DNA of 58,383 bases, taken from contig NZ_NCVK01000004.1 of NCBI RefSeq assembly GCF_002096845.1, positions 9,446-67,828 of the forward strand. The letters are read 5' to 3'. This DNA is from Streptococcus mitis. GTDB lineage: Bacteria; Bacillota; Bacilli; Lactobacillales; Streptococcaceae. The notes below the pieces were generated by a model. That model saw nothing but the letters and a program-made list of their open reading frames with translations, searched no databases and was not told the DNA's origin. A program made the position numbers and the translations under genes. This document shows, in pieces, positions 26,694-35,728 of this stretch (its first letter is position 1; the number at the start of each line of letters is the position of its first letter).

Positions 26694-27341
26694 ATGACTT
26701 TATTACAATTACAAGATCTTACCTACCGTTATAAGAACACTGCTGAAGCAGTCCTATATCAGATTAATTATCATTTTGAACCCGGAAAATTTTACAGTAT
26801 TATTGGGGAGTCGGGAGCAGGAAAATCCACTCTCTTATCCCTCCTGGCCGGTCTAGATAGTCCTGTTGAAGGTTCTATCCTTTTCCAAGGAGAGGACATT
26901 CGTAAGAAGGGTTATTCCTACCATCGCATGCACCATATTTCCTTGGTCTTTCAAAATTATAACTTGATAGATTATCTTTCTCCATTGGAAAATATCCGCT
27001 TGGTCAATAAAAAGGCAAGTAAGGATACACTTCTTGAGCTTGGTTTAGATGAAAGTCAGATCAAGCGGAATGTTCTCCAGTTATCAGGGGGTCAACAGCA
27101 ACGTGTTGCCATTGCTCGTAGTTTGGTATCAGAAGCTCCAGTTATCTTAGCTGATGAGCCAACAGGAAATCTGGACCCTAAAACTGCTGGAGATATTGTC
27201 GAACTGCTCAAATCACTTGCCCAGAAAACAGGTAAATGTGTGATTGTCGTCACCCACAGTAAAGAAGTGGCACAAGCGTCAGATATTACACTTGAGTTGA
27301 AGGACAAGAAACTGACTGAAACTCGCAATACTACGAAATAA
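26694..27341 (+). CDS. vex2: ABC transporter ATP-binding protein Vex2
   Basis: 215 residues. Walker A GESGAGKST, Q-loop VFQNYNL, signature LSGGQQQR, Walker B VILADEP, D-loop GNLD, H-loop VVTHS: a complete ATPase of the MacB/LolD class that pairs with FtsX-like permeases. RBS AAGGAGA lies just before the start. It powers the Vex1/Vex3 pair at the cytoplasmic membrane. A BOX element separates it from vex1. Confidence 0.92.
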   Translation: MTLLQLQDLTYRYKNTAEAVLYQINYHFEPGKFYSIIGESGAGKSTLLSLLAGLDSPVEGSILFQGEDIRKKGYSYHRMHHISLVFQNYNLIDYLSPLENIRLVNKKASKDTLLELGLDESQIKRNVLQLSGGQQQRVAIARSLVSEAPVILADEPTGNLDPKTAGDIVELLKSLAQKTGKCVIVVTHSKEVAQASDITLELKDKKLTETRNTTK

Positions 27342-27396
27342 TATGAGCTTTTTCTGTTAGAACTATAAAATAGAACAAAATCTAGAAAGGGAACCT

Positions 27397-28776
27397 ATGT
27401 TACACAACGCATTTGCCTATGTTACAAGGAAGTTTTTCAAATCGATTGTCATCTTCCTGATTATTCTCCTTATGGCGAGCTTAAGTTTGGTCGGCTTGTC
27501 GATCAAGGGAGCTACTGCCAAGGCTTCTCAGGAGACCTTTAAAAATATCACCAATAGTTTTTCCATGCAAATCAATCGTCGCGTCAATCAAGGAACGCCA
27601 CGTGGTGCTGGGAATATCAAGGGTGAAGATATCAAAAAAATCACTGAAAACAAGGCCATCGAGTCTTATGTTAAACGCATCAATGCCATCGGAGATTTGA
27701 CTGGATATGAACTCATCGAAACGCCAGAAACCAAGAAAAATCTGACACCTGACCGTGCCAAACATTTTGGAAGTAGCTTGATGATTACAGGTGTCAATGA
27801 CTCCTCTAAAGAAGACAAGTTTGTCTTGGGCTCTTACAAACTAGTCGAAGGAGAGCACCTAACAAACGACGACAAGGACAAGATCCTCTTGCACAAGGAC
27901 TTGGCAGCCAAATACGGCTGGAAAGTCGGGGATAAGGTCAAACTAGACTCCAATATCTACGATGCAGACAATGAAAAAGGTGCCAAGGAAACAGTCGAAG
28001 TGACAATCAAGGGACTCTTTGATGGTCACAATAAGTCGGCAGTAACCTACTCACAAGAACTATACGAAAACACAGCTATCACAGACATCCATACGGCGGC
28101 TAAACTATATGGTTATACAGAAGAAACGGCTATTTATGGGGACGCAACCTTCTTTGTAACAGCGGACAAGAACTTGGATGATGTTATGAAAGAGTTGAAT
28201 GGCATCAGTGGTATCAACTGGAAGAGCTATACACTGGTGAAGAGCTCCTCTAACTACCCAGCTCTTGAGCAATCCATCTCTGGTATGTACAAGATGGCCA
28301 ATCTCCTCTTCTGGGGCAGCTTGAGCTTCTCAGTCCTTCTCCTTGCCCTCTTGCTCAGCCTTTGGATCAATGCCCGTCGCAAGGAAGTGGGAATTCTCCT
28401 CTCTATCGGTCTTAAGCAGGCAAGTATCTTGGGTCAATTTATCACTGAATCCATCTTGATTGCCATCCCTGCTCTTGTTTCTGCTTACTTCCTAGCCAAC
28501 TACACAGCTCGTGCGATTGGAAATACTGTTCTTGCCAATGTCACTTCAGGTGTTGCCAAGCAAGCTAGCAAGGCTGCTCAAACCTCTAATCTTGGTGGTG
28601 GGGCAGAAGTAGATGGCTTTAGCAAGACCTTGTCAAGCCTAGATATTTCTATTCAGACATCTGACTTTATCATTGTCTTTGTCCTAGCCTTGGTTCTAGT
28701 GGTTCTCGTTATGGCGCTTGCTTCAAGCAATCTCCTTAGAAAACAACCAAAAGAGCTTTTGCTCGATAGTGAATAA
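27397..28776 (+). CDS. vex3: ABC transporter permease Vex3 (FtsX/MacB-like)
   Basis: 459 residues with the same plan as Vex1: first helix (about 12-34), long extracellular domain (35-295), three C-terminal helices. NARRKEVGILLSIGL is the conserved FtsX-domain coupling loop after the second helix. With Vex1 it forms the membrane core of the exporter. A hairpin terminator follows only seven bases after its stop, so transcription of the downstream two-component genes is at least partly separate. Confidence 0.9.
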   Translation: MLHNAFAYVTRKFFKSIVIFLIILLMASLSLVGLSIKGATAKASQETFKNITNSFSMQINRRVNQGTPRGAGNIKGEDIKKITENKAIESYVKRINAIGDLTGYELIETPETKKNLTPDRAKHFGSSLMITGVNDSSKEDKFVLGSYKLVEGEHLTNDDKDKILLHKDLAAKYGWKVGDKVKLDSNIYDADNEKGAKETVEVTIKGLFDGHNKSAVTYSQELYENTAITDIHTAAKLYGYTEETAIYGDATFFVTADKNLDDVMKELNGISGINWKSYTLVKSSSNYPALEQSISGMYKMANLLFWGSLSFSVLLLALLLSLWINARRKEVGILLSIGLKQASILGQFITESILIAIPALVSAYFLANYTARAIGNTVLANVTSGVAKQASKAAQTSNLGGGAEVDGFSKTLSSLDISIQTSDFIIVFVLALVLVVLVMALASSNLLRKQPKELLLDSE

Positions 28777-28783
28777 AAAACTT

Positions 28784-28829
28784 GCTACCTATTCTCCCCT
28801 AAATGGGGTATAATATAGGTAGCATTTTT
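28784..28829 (+). terminator. Terminator between vex3 and vncR
   Basis: GCTACCTAT pairs with ATAGGTAGC and CCCC with GGGG inside it, followed by ATTTTTAT. A TATAAT hexamer lies within the 3' arm. Confidence 0.7.
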
Positions 28830-28918
28830 ATCTATTTTATCTTGATAAGGCCTCTTCCTTGCAGGATGAAATTGAGATGATTTACAAGAAATTTAAAGGA
28901 ATGTGAAACGTTTTTTCT

Positions 28919-29575
28919 ATGAAAATTTTAATTGTAGAAGATGAAGAGATGATCCGTGAGGGGATCAGTGACTATTTGACGGATTGTGGTTATGAAATTA
29001 TTGAGGCGTCGGACGGTCAGGAAGCTCTGGAGCAATTTTCCAGCTATGAAGTAGCCCTGGTTTTACTGGATATTCAGATGCCTAAGCTCAATGGGCTAGA
29101 AGTTCTAGCTGAGATTCGTAAAACTAGTCAGCTTCCTGTCTTGATGTTGACTGCCTTTCAGGATGAGGAATACAAGATGAGTGCCTTTGCTTCGCTCGCA
29201 GATGGCTATCTGGAAAAACCTTTTTCTCTGTCCCTCTTAAAAGTGAGGGTGGACGCGATTTTCAAGCGCTATTATGATATGGGACGAATCTTCTCCTATA
29301 AGGATGCCAAGGTGGACTTTGAGAGCTACAGTGCAAGCCTCGCAGGTCAAGAAGTGGCCATTAATGCCAAAGAGTTGGAAATTCTGGATTATTTGGTAAA
29401 AAATGAAGGACGGGCCTTGACTCGATCTCAGATTATTGATGCTGTCTGGAAAGCGACAGATGAGGTCCCCTTTGACCGTGTCATTGACGTCTATATCAAG
29501 GAACTGCGGAAAAAGCTAGACTTGGACTGCATCCTCACTGTGCGCAATGTTGGTTATAAATTGGAGCGAAAATGA
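28919..29575 (+). CDS. vncR: Two-component response regulator VncR (OmpR/PhoB family)
   Basis: 218 residues. The receiver domain has the acidic pair in VEDEE, phospho-acceptor D51 in LVLLDIQMP, the switch threonine in MLTAF, and the conserved lysine in LEKPFS. A C-terminal winged helix (NAKELEILDYLVKNEG through RNVGYKLERK) binds DNA. It overlaps vncS by four bases (ATGA). The upstream 142-base gap holds a terminator and no recognisable Pep27 gene. In pneumococcus VncRS was linked to vancomycin tolerance and vex control, though that has been disputed. Confidence 0.92.
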   Translation: MKILIVEDEEMIREGISDYLTDCGYEIIEASDGQEALEQFSSYEVALVLLDIQMPKLNGLEVLAEIRKTSQLPVLMLTAFQDEEYKMSAFASLADGYLEKPFSLSLLKVRVDAIFKRYYDMGRIFSYKDAKVDFESYSASLAGQEVAINAKELEILDYLVKNEGRALTRSQIIDAVWKATDEVPFDRVIDVYIKELRKKLDLDCILTVRNVGYKLERK

Positions 29576-30900
29576 AACGAACAGGTTTATTTACAAAGAT
29601 ATTTATCTATACCTTCTCGATATTTAGTGTTCTGGTTATCTGCCTTCATTTAGCCATTTATTTTCTATTTCCCTCGACTTATCTGAGCCACCGTCAGGAA
29701 ACCATTGGTCAGAAAGCGACAGCTATTGCCCAGTCCCTAGAAGGGAAAGACAGGCAGAGTATCGAGCAAGTGTTAGACTTGTACTCTCAGACTAGTGAGA
29801 TTAAGGGGGCTGTCAAGGGCGAGATGACCGAGGACAAGTTAGAAGTCAAGGACAGTCTTCCTCTGGACACGGAACGTCAGACAACCTCTCTTTTTATCGA
29901 GGAGCGCGAGGTGACAACGCAAGACGGTGGTACCATGACTCTCCAGTTTCTAGCTTCCATGGATTTACAAAAGGAAGCAGAGCAAATCAGTCTCCAGTTT
30001 CTTCCCTATACCTTGCTGGCATCCTTTCTGATTTCCCTCTTGGTGGCCTATATCTATGCTCGGACCATTGTTGCACCGATTTTGGAAATCAAGCGAGTGA
30101 CCCGTCGGATGATGGAACTAGATACCCAAGTGCGATTGCGCGTGGATTCCAAGGATGAGATCGGTGATCTCAAAGAACAAATAAATAGCCTCTACCAGCA
30201 TCTTTTGACTGTCATTGCGGACTTGCATGACAAGAATGAAGCTATTCTCCAGCTGGAAAAGATGAAGGTCGAATTCCTACGAGGGGCTTCTCATGAATTG
30301 AAAACACCACTGGCTAGTTTGAAAATCTTGATCGAAAACATGAAAGAAAATGTTGGTCGTTATAAGGATAGAGACCACTATCTGGGAGTTGCCTTAGGAA
30401 TTGTGGATGAGCTCAATCACCACGTTCTCCAGATACTTTCTCTCTCGTCTGTGCAGGAATTGCGAGATGATAGGGAACAAATTGACTTATACCAGATGAC
30501 GCAAAGTCTGGTTAAGGATTATGATTTACTAGCCAAGGAAAGAGAACTCCAGATAGACAATAGTTTAACCCATCAGCAGGCTTATCTAAACCCATCAGTT
30601 ATGAAGTTGATCCTATCTAACCTCATCAGCAATGCCATCAAGCACTCTGTTCCAGATGGCTTGGTTCGCATTGGCGAAAGAGAAGGAGAACTCTTTATCG
30701 AGAATAGTTGTAGTCCTGAAGAACAAGAAAAACTGGCCCAGTCTTTTTCTGATAATGCTAGTCGCAAGGCCAAGGGTTCGGGGATGGGCCTCTTTGTGGT
30801 CAAAAGTCTATTAGAACATGAAAAATTAGCTTATCGTTTTGAAATGCAGGAGAATCGTTTAACCTTCTTCATAACTTTTCCAAAAGTCGCCCAAGACTAG
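29572..30900 (+). CDS. vncS: Sensor histidine kinase VncS
   Basis: 442 residues. Two membrane helices (about 8-32 and 140-163) enclose an extracellular sensor domain of about 105 residues; HAMP, then the dimerisation helix with H241 in GASHELKTPLA, and the ATPase domain with N-box SNLISNAIKH and GMGLFVVKSL. It should phosphorylate VncR at the membrane. Start ATG overlaps the vncR stop. Confidence 0.92.
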   Translation: MKRTGLFTKIFIYTFSIFSVLVICLHLAIYFLFPSTYLSHRQETIGQKATAIAQSLEGKDRQSIEQVLDLYSQTSEIKGAVKGEMTEDKLEVKDSLPLDTERQTTSLFIEEREVTTQDGGTMTLQFLASMDLQKEAEQISLQFLPYTLLASFLISLLVAYIYARTIVAPILEIKRVTRRMMELDTQVRLRVDSKDEIGDLKEQINSLYQHLLTVIADLHDKNEAILQLEKMKVEFLRGASHELKTPLASLKILIENMKENVGRYKDRDHYLGVALGIVDELNHHVLQILSLSSVQELRDDREQIDLYQMTQSLVKDYDLLAKERELQIDNSLTHQQAYLNPSVMKLILSNLISNAIKHSVPDGLVRIGEREGELFIENSCSPEEQEKLAQSFSDNASRKAKGSGMGLFVVKSLLEHEKLAYRFEMQENRLTFFITFPKVAQD

Positions 30901-30921
30901 GCAGAGAAAGGGTTTACATAG

Positions 30922-30984
30922 ATGGAGATAGAAGAAATTCAATCGAAACTGCGGGAAAAACTAGATTTTTTTGTCAAAAAGTGA
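30922..30984 (+). CDS. Possible 20-residue peptide between vncS and fba
   Basis: ATG with GAAAGGG nine bases upstream opens a 20-codon frame encoding MEIEEIQSKLREKLDFFVKK, an amphipathic, charged peptide with no signal sequence. It ends within the fba promoter region. It could equally be chance; I do not recognise it. Confidence 0.2.
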   Translation: MEIEEIQSKLREKLDFFVKK

Positions 30985-30990
30985 TAAAAT
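30982..30990 (+). promoter_or_regulatory. Extended -10 promoter of fba
   Basis: TGATAAAAT gives an extended -10, placing the start near 30997 with a 44-base leader that includes RBS AGGAGG. Confidence 0.5.
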
Positions 30991-31040
30991 GAACAATGTA
31001 AATGGGATGACCCATAAAAATATACAGGAGGCCTGATAAA

Positions 31041-31922
31041 ATGGCAATCGTTTCAGCAGAAAAATTTGTCCAAGCAGCTCGTGACAACGGTTATGCAGTT
31101 GGTGGATTTAACACAAACAACCTTGAGTGGACTCAAGCTATCTTGCGCGCAGCAGAAGCTAAAAAAGCTCCAGTTTTGATCCAAACTTCAATGGGTGCTG
31201 CTAAATACATGGGTGGTTACAAAGTTGCTCGCAACTTGATCGCTAACCTTGTTGAATCAATGGGTATCACTGTACCAGTAGCTATCCACCTTGACCACGG
31301 TCACTACGAAGATGCACTTGAGTGTATCGAAGTTGGTTACACTTCAATCATGTTTGACGGTTCACACCTTCCAGTTGAAGAAAACCTTAAATTGGCTAAA
31401 GAAGTTGTTGAAAAAGCACACGCTAAAGGTATCTCAGTAGAAGCTGAAGTTGGTACTATCGGTGGTGAAGAAGACGGAATCATCGGTAAAGGTGAATTGG
31501 CTCCAATCGAAGACGCTAAAGCAATGGTTGAAACTGGTATCGACTTCTTGGCAGCTGGTATCGGTAACATCCACGGTCCTTACCCAGCAAACTGGGAAGG
31601 TCTTGACCTTGACCACTTGCAAAAATTGACTGAAGCTCTTCCAGGATTCCCAATCGTATTGCACGGTGGTTCAGGTATTCCTGATGAGCAAATCCAAGCA
31701 GCTATCAAACTTGGTGTTGCCAAAGTTAACGTTAACACAGAATGCCAAATCGCATTCGCTAACGCAACTCGTAAATTTGCTCGTGACTACGAAGCAAACG
31801 AAGCAGAATACGACAAGAAAAAACTCTTCGACCCACGTAAATTCTTGGCTGACGGTGTAAAAGCTATCCAAGCATCAGTTGAAGAACGTATCGACGTATT
31901 CGGTTCAGAAGGTAAAGCATAA
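31041..31922 (+). CDS. fba: Class II fructose-bisphosphate aldolase
   Basis: 293 residues. Zinc ligands and catalytic residues appear in HLDHGHYEDALE, EAEVGTIGGEED and LHGGSGIPDEQI, and the phosphate-binding KVNVNTECQ follows. It cleaves fructose-1,6-bisphosphate to DHAP and glyceraldehyde-3-phosphate in glycolysis. Codon use is strikingly uniform (GCT, GGT, AAC, CTT), as expected for a very highly expressed gene. Strong RBS AGGAGG. Confidence 0.96.
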   Translation: MAIVSAEKFVQAARDNGYAVGGFNTNNLEWTQAILRAAEAKKAPVLIQTSMGAAKYMGGYKVARNLIANLVESMGITVPVAIHLDHGHYEDALECIEVGYTSIMFDGSHLPVEENLKLAKEVVEKAHAKGISVEAEVGTIGGEEDGIIGKGELAPIEDAKAMVETGIDFLAAGIGNIHGPYPANWEGLDLDHLQKLTEALPGFPIVLHGGSGIPDEQIQAAIKLGVAKVNVNTECQIAFANATRKFARDYEANEAEYDKKKLFDPRKFLADGVKAIQASVEERIDVFGSEGKA

Positions 31923-31943
31923 TCTAGCTGAACAGTACAGATG

Positions 31944-31971
31944 AAACCTGCCCATTGGGTGGGTTTTTTGT
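31944..31971 (+). terminator. Terminator of fba
   Basis: AACCTGCCCA pairs with TGGGTGGGTT, followed by TTTT. Confidence 0.75.
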
Positions 31972-32004
31972 GTGTGAATATATTGTAGAAGAACCAATAT
32001 TAAG

Positions 32005-32033
32005 TTGCTAAAAGGTTCTATTTTTTGTACAAT
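32005..32033 (+). promoter_or_regulatory. Promoter of the hydrolase gene, predicted leaderless
   Basis: TTGCTA (32005-32010), 17-base spacer, TACAAT (32028-32033), then six bases to ATG 32040. Confidence 0.55.
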
Positions 32034-32039
32034 AATGCT

Positions 32040-32954
32040 ATGAAAATACTGAAAAAATGGTTTCTTGGCTTTCTTAGTTTCATTCTTTTGTTTTTACTCG
32101 CTACATTCATCTTTCACCGTATCAGTTTGGAAAAGGAACAAGCCTCACTGAAACCTATGGGACAACAAGTTCTCGTCGATGGTCATCAAATGAATGTTTA
32201 CGTTGAAGGGGATGGTCCTGAGACTATAGTAGTTCTCTCAGGTGCTGGTATTGCTTTTCCTATATTGGACTTTAAAGAAGTATCGGAATCCTTATCGAAA
32301 CGGTATAAGGTAGTCATCGTGGAGCGAGCAGGATATGGTTATAGTGATGATAGCAATCATTCAAGAGATGTGATAGAGGTTTTGTCTGAGACGCGTCAAG
32401 CTCTTTCACAAGCAAATGTCAAAGGTCCTTTTATCATTTTGTCTCATTCCATGGCTAGTCTTGAGAGTTTAGCTTGGCAGGAAAAATATCCTGATGAAGT
32501 AAAAACCTTGGTTGGGTTAGATTGGGCACTGCCAGCTAGTTATGAGAATTTAAAGTAAAATCAGGCCTTAATCACTGTGATATTTTGGAGTAGCAAGATT
32601 GGCCTATTACGCTACTTTCCTGAGTCCTTTTATATAAAAAATCCAACTCTGATTGAAACTGAACGAAAACAATATAAAATTCTAGCTTATAAGCAGTTGA
32701 TATCACAAGTCATGCTTCATGAATCCCAAACGGTAAAGGAAAATGCCAAGAAAGTTCCCTCAAGCATCAATCTGAAAATTCCCACCTTATTACTGGTGTC
32801 TAACGGTGAACGCACTAGTTTTAGCCAATCAGAATGGCAGCATTTTGCAGAGGAATTTGTAAGTGACCAGCCTAATGTGAAAGTCATCTATATGGATACA
32901 CCACACGACCTTTATCATTATAAAAATCATAAGGGTATATGCAAAATTGTATAA
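32040..32954 (+). pseudogene. Alpha/beta hydrolase with N-terminal membrane anchor, split by an in-frame stop
   Basis: One 304-codon frame is interrupted by a single TAA at 32556-32558 (codon 173). The first part has a membrane helix (residues 8-28), the oxyanion region LSGAG and a nucleophile elbow SHSMA instead of the usual GHSMG. The second part, in the same frame, continues the lid and ends with PHDLYHYK, holding the catalytic histidine. Since the two parts are in frame with no indel, this is a nonsense mutation, not a frameshift. Without readthrough the product lacks the acid and histidine of the triad. Substrate unknown. Confidence 0.75.
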
Positions 32955-33024
32955 TTAACATAGAAAAGTAACTATGAATTTATATTCTACAATCTTATTT
33001 TGAAAGTAAATAAGGAGAAAATTT

Positions 33025-33530
33025 ATGGATAATACATTTATAAGATTAAAATATTTTTTAGAAGATACGAACAATTTTGAAGAACTTTTAGAATCAGATA
33101 GTCTTATATGAGTCGATCATAGAGAATATGATGAAGATATCATCTCTTATGTGAATGAAAAACTAGAAGATAAGATAGAAATAGTATTAAAAGATAATGG
33201 GAAACCTTATGGAGAAGATATTTATTTAAAACATAAAGATAAGTCATTTATGATACCATATAAGGAAAAAATGGATAGAGATACAACCATTAAATCTATA
33301 AATGAGTTTATTCAACCCAAGTATGAAATTCGTTTTTGTCTTGAAAGTCTTGGGAATGATACTTTGGCATTTGTGGTATTAACTAAAGATTTATGGAAAC
33401 AATTAGAAAATGAATTCGACAAAGAAAAAGTGAGCTATTATTTTGAAGAAATAAATTTCAAATGCAGATGTTTGATATGGATGTGGATACTATTTTTAAA
33501 ATACGTGGTGAAAGATTAGGAATAGCGTAG
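33025..33530 (+). pseudogene. Broken immunity-like small acidic protein gene
   Basis: The reading frame from ATG 33025 (RBS AAGGAGA) is stopped by TGA at 33109-33111, then continues in the same frame for over 100 codons. Near 33460 it shifts: the shifted frame reads MQMFDMDVDTIFKIRGER to a stop at 33530, a sensible continuation. So one nonsense change (probably TGG to TGA) and one frameshift. The product would be an acidic, lysine/glutamate-rich protein of about 165 residues, like polymorphic-toxin immunity proteins; the exact family was not recognised. Confidence 0.6.
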
Positions 33531-33556
33531 AACGATAAATTTTTAAAGGAGTATAT

Positions 33557-34270
33557 ATGAATACAACAAAAGAATGGATTGAAAAATATGAAACAGTAAA
33601 ACATTTATTAGTTGCCCCTATGAACTATGCAGAAGTTTTTGAAAAAAATGAAATTCATGGAAAAAAATTATTTGTTTTAGAAATGGGAGAAATCATATTT
33701 CCTACGGGAGAACTTTTGGTAAGAGATCCTTTGGTTTGGCTGAGTAGAGCAGAAAAACCTTACTTAACCAAAGTACCAAGAGGAAAGTATAGCATTGAAA
33801 CTTTGGTAGCAGAAATCGAAGAAGACCACTATCGTTATGTACTTACAAGAGTAAAATTTAATGAAAATAAGCCTGTGATTTATTACGAAGCTTTAAAAGG
33901 TGATGAAAACCTAGAAGGTGTAGATAATAAAAGTATTTTTGGATTTATGGTTGATGCAGGATTGGCAACTATAGTTGATGTAGAAACAAGAGATAAATAT
34001 TGTGATTTTGTAGAGAAGTGGTATAAAGAAAATACTGAAAAAAATATTTATAATGATTTTTTTGCAAAGGAATTTAAAGAAAATGCCATGAAAAATCCAA
34101 AATTTCAAAGAGAAGATGGAGACTGGATAAACTTTAAAATTCCTAATACAGATTTATCAATTCCTATGATTCAGTCAGGTTTTGGAGATGGACAGTATCC
34201 TGTATATTTTGGGTATGATGAAAAGGGAAATCTTTGTGATATTGTTTTAGAGTATATACCGATAAATTAA
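33557..34270 (+). CDS. DUF4241-family protein (predicted immunity protein)
   Basis: 237 residues, intact. The conserved blocks LPTGELLVRDPLVWL-like (FPTGELLVRDP), GKYSIETLVAEI, FGFMVDAGLATIVDVETRD, EGDWINFKIP-like and SGFGDGQYPVYFGYD are those I know from DUF4241. Members are often found in toxin-immunity loci and are predicted to neutralise secreted toxins in the cytoplasm; no toxin is visible here. RBS AAAGGAG. AT-rich codon use differs sharply from flanking housekeeping genes. Confidence 0.75.
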   Translation: MNTTKEWIEKYETVKHLLVAPMNYAEVFEKNEIHGKKLFVLEMGEIIFPTGELLVRDPLVWLSRAEKPYLTKVPRGKYSIETLVAEIEEDHYRYVLTRVKFNENKPVIYYEALKGDENLEGVDNKSIFGFMVDAGLATIVDVETRDKYCDFVEKWYKENTEKNIYNDFFAKEFKENAMKNPKFQREDGDWINFKIPNTDLSIPMIQSGFGDGQYPVYFGYDEKGNLCDIVLEYIPIN

Positions 34271-34286
34271 TTTCAAAGGGGAATAT

Positions 34287-34679
34287 ATGAACTATTTATT
34301 AAATAAAGAAGATTTTATTTTATATGAATCCAAGTATGTTTCGACTTATGAATTTGATGATGAAAATATTAATGTAACCATTTATAAAGACGATTTCACA
34401 CAGGAAGAAATTGATTTTATTAACAAGCTAATTAATCTTTATGAGAAGAATTTACCTAAAATAGCTTTGGCTTGTGTAAATTCAGATACTTTTAAATATT
34501 GTTTTCCCGAAGAAACTGTAGAAAGTATTATCCCTAAACTTGGGAAGCCGATATTTAGAAGAATGAGAAATACAACATTATTAATATATACGGAGCATAC
34601 TATTGACAATGATCATATTTTAGATATTGAATTTGAGGGCTTGTATGAAGATATTTTTGATGTAGGAATTGATGGCTAA
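34287..34679 (+). CDS. Small acidic immunity-like protein, family not recognised
   Basis: 130 residues, strongly acidic and isoleucine-rich, no signal peptide or membrane helix. RBS AAAGGGG precedes ATG 34287, 16 bases after the DUF4241 gene, so co-transcription is likely. Size, charge, base composition and position in a row of similar genes suggest an immunity protein, but this is inference from context only. Confidence 0.55.
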   Translation: MNYLLNKEDFILYESKYVSTYEFDDENINVTIYKDDFTQEEIDFINKLINLYEKNLPKIALACVNSDTFKYCFPEETVESIIPKLGKPIFRRMRNTTLLIYTEHTIDNDHILDIEFEGLYEDIFDVGIDG

Positions 34680-34770
34680 AATTAACAAATAGTGTAGTGG
34701 TGATAAATATTTTACTTAAAGAATATAATATTAAAAAATATCGAAGCCTATATGAAAGTTAGGGGATAAA

Positions 34771-35184
34771 ATGAAAAAATTTGATTCAGAATACATTAGC
34801 AATAAAAAAGCGGATATAGAAGAAATTAAAGAGATTATAAAAAATCTGTTTACAGAAAATAGTGAGGAGTGGATATCTATCATTGACACTTCTAAGAAAA
34901 ATCCTAACTATATTCAAGTTCATTCAGATATAGGAATACTCGATGATTTAAAACCTGTAGTGAAGTTTATCAAGTCTAATTTAAATTATGAAGCAAATGC
35001 TATAGATGAATTAGATTTTTACATAATAGAATATAGAAAATATGAACATAAAAAGAACTTTAAGCATTATCGAGCTTTCTTTGATAAATCAGAAACTATT
35101 ATTTCTTATCTTGAAAAGTATTTAAACGATGAAGAAATTGATGCAGAAAAATGGATAGATGTAACAAGTGAATTTACAGAATAA
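34771..35184 (+). CDS. Small hypothetical protein in immunity-like array
   Basis: 137 residues, soluble, Lys/Glu/Ile-rich, with a central HSDIGILDDLKPVVKFIKS helix-rich stretch. RBS is a moderate AGTTAGGGG-type signal. It lies 91 bases after the previous gene and 24 bases before the DUF2004 gene. I do not recognise the family. AT-rich like its neighbours. Confidence 0.55.
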   Translation: MKKFDSEYISNKKADIEEIKEIIKNLFTENSEEWISIIDTSKKNPNYIQVHSDIGILDDLKPVVKFIKSNLNYEANAIDELDFYIIEYRKYEHKKNFKHYRAFFDKSETIISYLEKYLNDEEIDAEKWIDVTSEFTE

Positions 35185-35208
35185 ATAAAAATTGTAATGA
35201 GGTAGAAT

Positions 35209-35682
35209 ATGGAAAAAATAAAACATGAATTTTTTGGAGAATTAGATTTAGTAAATGGATTAGACGATGGTATGGGATTTAGTAACGATGTTGTTGTATT
35301 GTGGGAAGAAGAGGTAAATGGAATTAATACAACACTTTGGTATGGTAAACCAGCTAAAATCACAACAGAATTATTCGCTAATTTTACGAAGTTTTTACAA
35401 AATTTTGATGAATATAACATAAAAGCTAGAAAAGTAATAGGAGAATATCTATTAGAAGATAATACATATATTACATTTCATAAAGAAGAATTAGAACTTG
35501 ATTTACCAGAAGATGTAAATGAATTTGTACAATGTATGAAAGTTACGAATATTGGATTATGGACAGATGGAGAGAATGTAATGATTGTAGATTATATGAT
35601 TTCTCCAGAAGAAAGTGATGAAATTTTAGCTGTTAAATTTGATGATAGTCTTGATATTATAGATATTTCTTGGGAAAGTTAA
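35209..35682 (+). CDS. DUF2004-family protein (predicted immunity protein)
   Basis: 157 residues. HEFFGELDL at the start and SPEESDEILAVKFDD with a closing ISWES at the end are typical of DUF2004 proteins, which recur in polymorphic toxin-immunity loci. RBS GAGGT. Its last codons lie about 45 bases from the left end of the IS element. Confidence 0.7.
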   Translation: MEKIKHEFFGELDLVNGLDDGMGFSNDVVVLWEEEVNGINTTLWYGKPAKITTELFANFTKFLQNFDEYNIKARKVIGEYLLEDNTYITFHKEELELDLPEDVNEFVQCMKVTNIGLWTDGENVMIVDYMISPEESDEILAVKFDDSLDIIDISWES

Positions 35683-35728
35683 AATTTAAAATTAAAGGGT
35701 AACTATTAGAACATTTTGAAAATATCGT

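Noticed and set aside
28804..28881. A 25-codon frame starting MGYNIGSIF as a Pep27 candidate
   Set aside because: Its ATG lies inside the terminator hairpin, no RBS precedes it, and it has no similarity to the basic Pep27 sequence as I remember it.
32577..32954. Second hydrolase piece as an independent gene starting at GTG 32577
   Set aside because: No RBS, no hydrophobic start, and it continues the preceding gene in the same frame, so it is the back half of a split gene.
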